A stretch of 31,100 nt of DNA, taken from assembly GCA_004151065.3 (NCBI GenBank), contig NWUY0300008421.1:17791-48890 (forward strand). The letters are read 5' to 3'. Positions 30,265-31,100 of the stretch are shown here, in pieces (position 1 is the stretch's first letter; each line of letters starts with the position of its first letter). The DNA is from Larix sibirica. Taxonomy: Eukaryota; Streptophyta; Pinopsida; Pinales; Pinaceae. The notes under the pieces were generated by a model. That model saw only the letters and a list, made by a program, of their open reading frames with translations. It did no database searches and was not told the origin of the DNA. The position numbers and the translations under genes are program-made.

Positions 30265-31100
30265 ATAGTGAGGGGAAATAGAGGAAGAGATAGTGGAAGG
30301 CCTAAAAGACCAAAGGGTGTAAAATATATGAATGAGCTTGCAACAATGGTGAGGACAATGATGTCAATAATGGATGCCATGGAGGAATCCTAGAATAGAG
30401 GTATTGCACATGTGGTGCAAGACAGTAGTGATGATCAAGTAGAATTAGAGACTACAAGAGAAGAAACAAAAGAGAACATGATAGTGAAAGATAGAATGAT
30501 CAGAGCCATCAATGGTATTGGAGGTAAACCTAAACTTGATACTCCTATCTATTTTTGAAGCTTAAATCATGAGGAATTGATGGATTGGATATAGGAGAAA
30601 TTGATTTTTTTTTAGTTTGAGCAGATTAGAGATCCTATTAGGGTTAGGTTTCCTAGCATGAAATTCTAAAATCATGATTCTTTGTGGTGGGATAAGTTTT
30701 AGCTGAATTGAAACTGTAATGGTAGAGAGAAGATTAAAACTTGGGATAGGGCACTGTCAGAATTGAAATGTGAATTTTTTCTCATGGATTATGCTTTAAA
30801 TATGTTGACAAAGTTACCAAATTTGAAGTAGTTGAATATGTAATTAAGGAGTACACACAATAATTTTACTAGATTTCTATAAGGTCTAGACAAATTGAAG
30901 AGAGTCCAAAATCCATTGTTAGGTAGGTCANCAAGCTTTATGGACTTAAGAAACAAGAGGATCTAACTCTTCCCATCAACATTCAACGAACTTCTCTTGG
31001 TTACATTGTTCTTAAGGGTTTACTTCTTCAAGCCTTCTACTTTCTCCTTGAACCCTTTGCCTTGAAATGCTAGCCCTTTTCCTCTCATCCTAGATCTACC
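30265..31100 (+). pseudogene. Ty3/gypsy gag, decayed, runs off the right edge
   Basis: One plus-strand frame to about 30930 shows SGRPKRPKGVKYMNELATMV, an acidic stretch, then the Retrotrans_gag core: KPKLDTPIYF, SLNHEELMDWI, RDPIRVRFPSMKF, HDSLWWDKF, GREKIKTWDRALSELKCEFF and MDYALNMLTKLPNLK. About ten stops (TAG, TGA, TAA) interrupt it, but there is no frameshift before the undetermined base at 30931. Beyond it the sequence still resembles gag only weakly. This is a different family from the gag at 13306-12150. Protease and pol would lie outside the window. Confidence 0.8.

Overview
The window looks like a piece of a large, repeat-rich plant nuclear genome, probably a seed plant and possibly a gymnosperm. 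It is AT-rich and has no dense gene layout, operons or RNA genes. Nearly every recognisable coding remnant belongs to a plant-type retrotransposon: LINEs with an APE endonuclease, reverse transcriptase, zf-RVT and archaeal-type RNase H, and Ty3/gypsy elements primed by initiator tRNA-Met. I see no intact host gene. Species and family names cannot be fixed from sequence reading alone.

Left third (1-14.0 kb). A minus-strand Ty3/gypsy element runs right to left: LTR about 13996-13439, tRNA-iMet primer-binding site 13435-13421, gag 13306-12150, then protease and integrase remnants at 1159-1 with most of the reverse transcriptase deleted. It is split at the gag/protease junction by an 11-kb minus-strand LINE (1160-12149). 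An 18-bp target-site duplication with one mismatch (1142-1159 and 12150-12167) flanks the LINE. The LINE contains its own middle twice in head-to-tail order, about 4.56 kb apart: copy B 12149-6983 and copy A 6755-1160, with a 225-bp unrelated, partly CpG-rich filler between. B carries the only 5' end and A the only 3' end. ORF1 (DUF4283 plus zinc knuckle) and ORF2 (endonuclease to RNase H) meet at an A-run followed by TAATG. Copy A has stop-start overlap with a slippery heptamer; copy B reads straight through.

Middle (14.0-23.5 kb). A tRNA-like Pol III module (SINE-like, 14285-14350) precedes a 5'-truncated plus-strand LINE end (C, 14.66-16.5 kb). A minus-strand LINE end (D, 16.59-18.19 kb) faces it tail to tail. 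Next comes a plus-strand, gag-like coiled-coil and zinc-knuckle remnant (18.25-19.08 kb). It is followed by a long decayed protein of unrecognised family (19434-22130), whose first 520 or so codons hold about 20 stops but no frameshift.

Right third (23.5-31.1 kb). A younger plus-strand LINE end (E, 23524-26253) has a poly(A) tail, a perfect 10-bp target-site duplication and an extra coding-like segment after its RNase H. AT-rich non-coding DNA follows, with a compound microsatellite and two tandem duplications. Then come an unrecognised minus-strand reading frame (29084-28438) and the 5' end of a second Ty3/gypsy element (LTR candidate 29807-30141, perfect tRNA-iMet primer-binding site, decayed gag) that leaves the window at the right edge.

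All coding remnants are broken by stops, frameshifts or truncation. The window is best read as nested retrotransposon layers of different ages.
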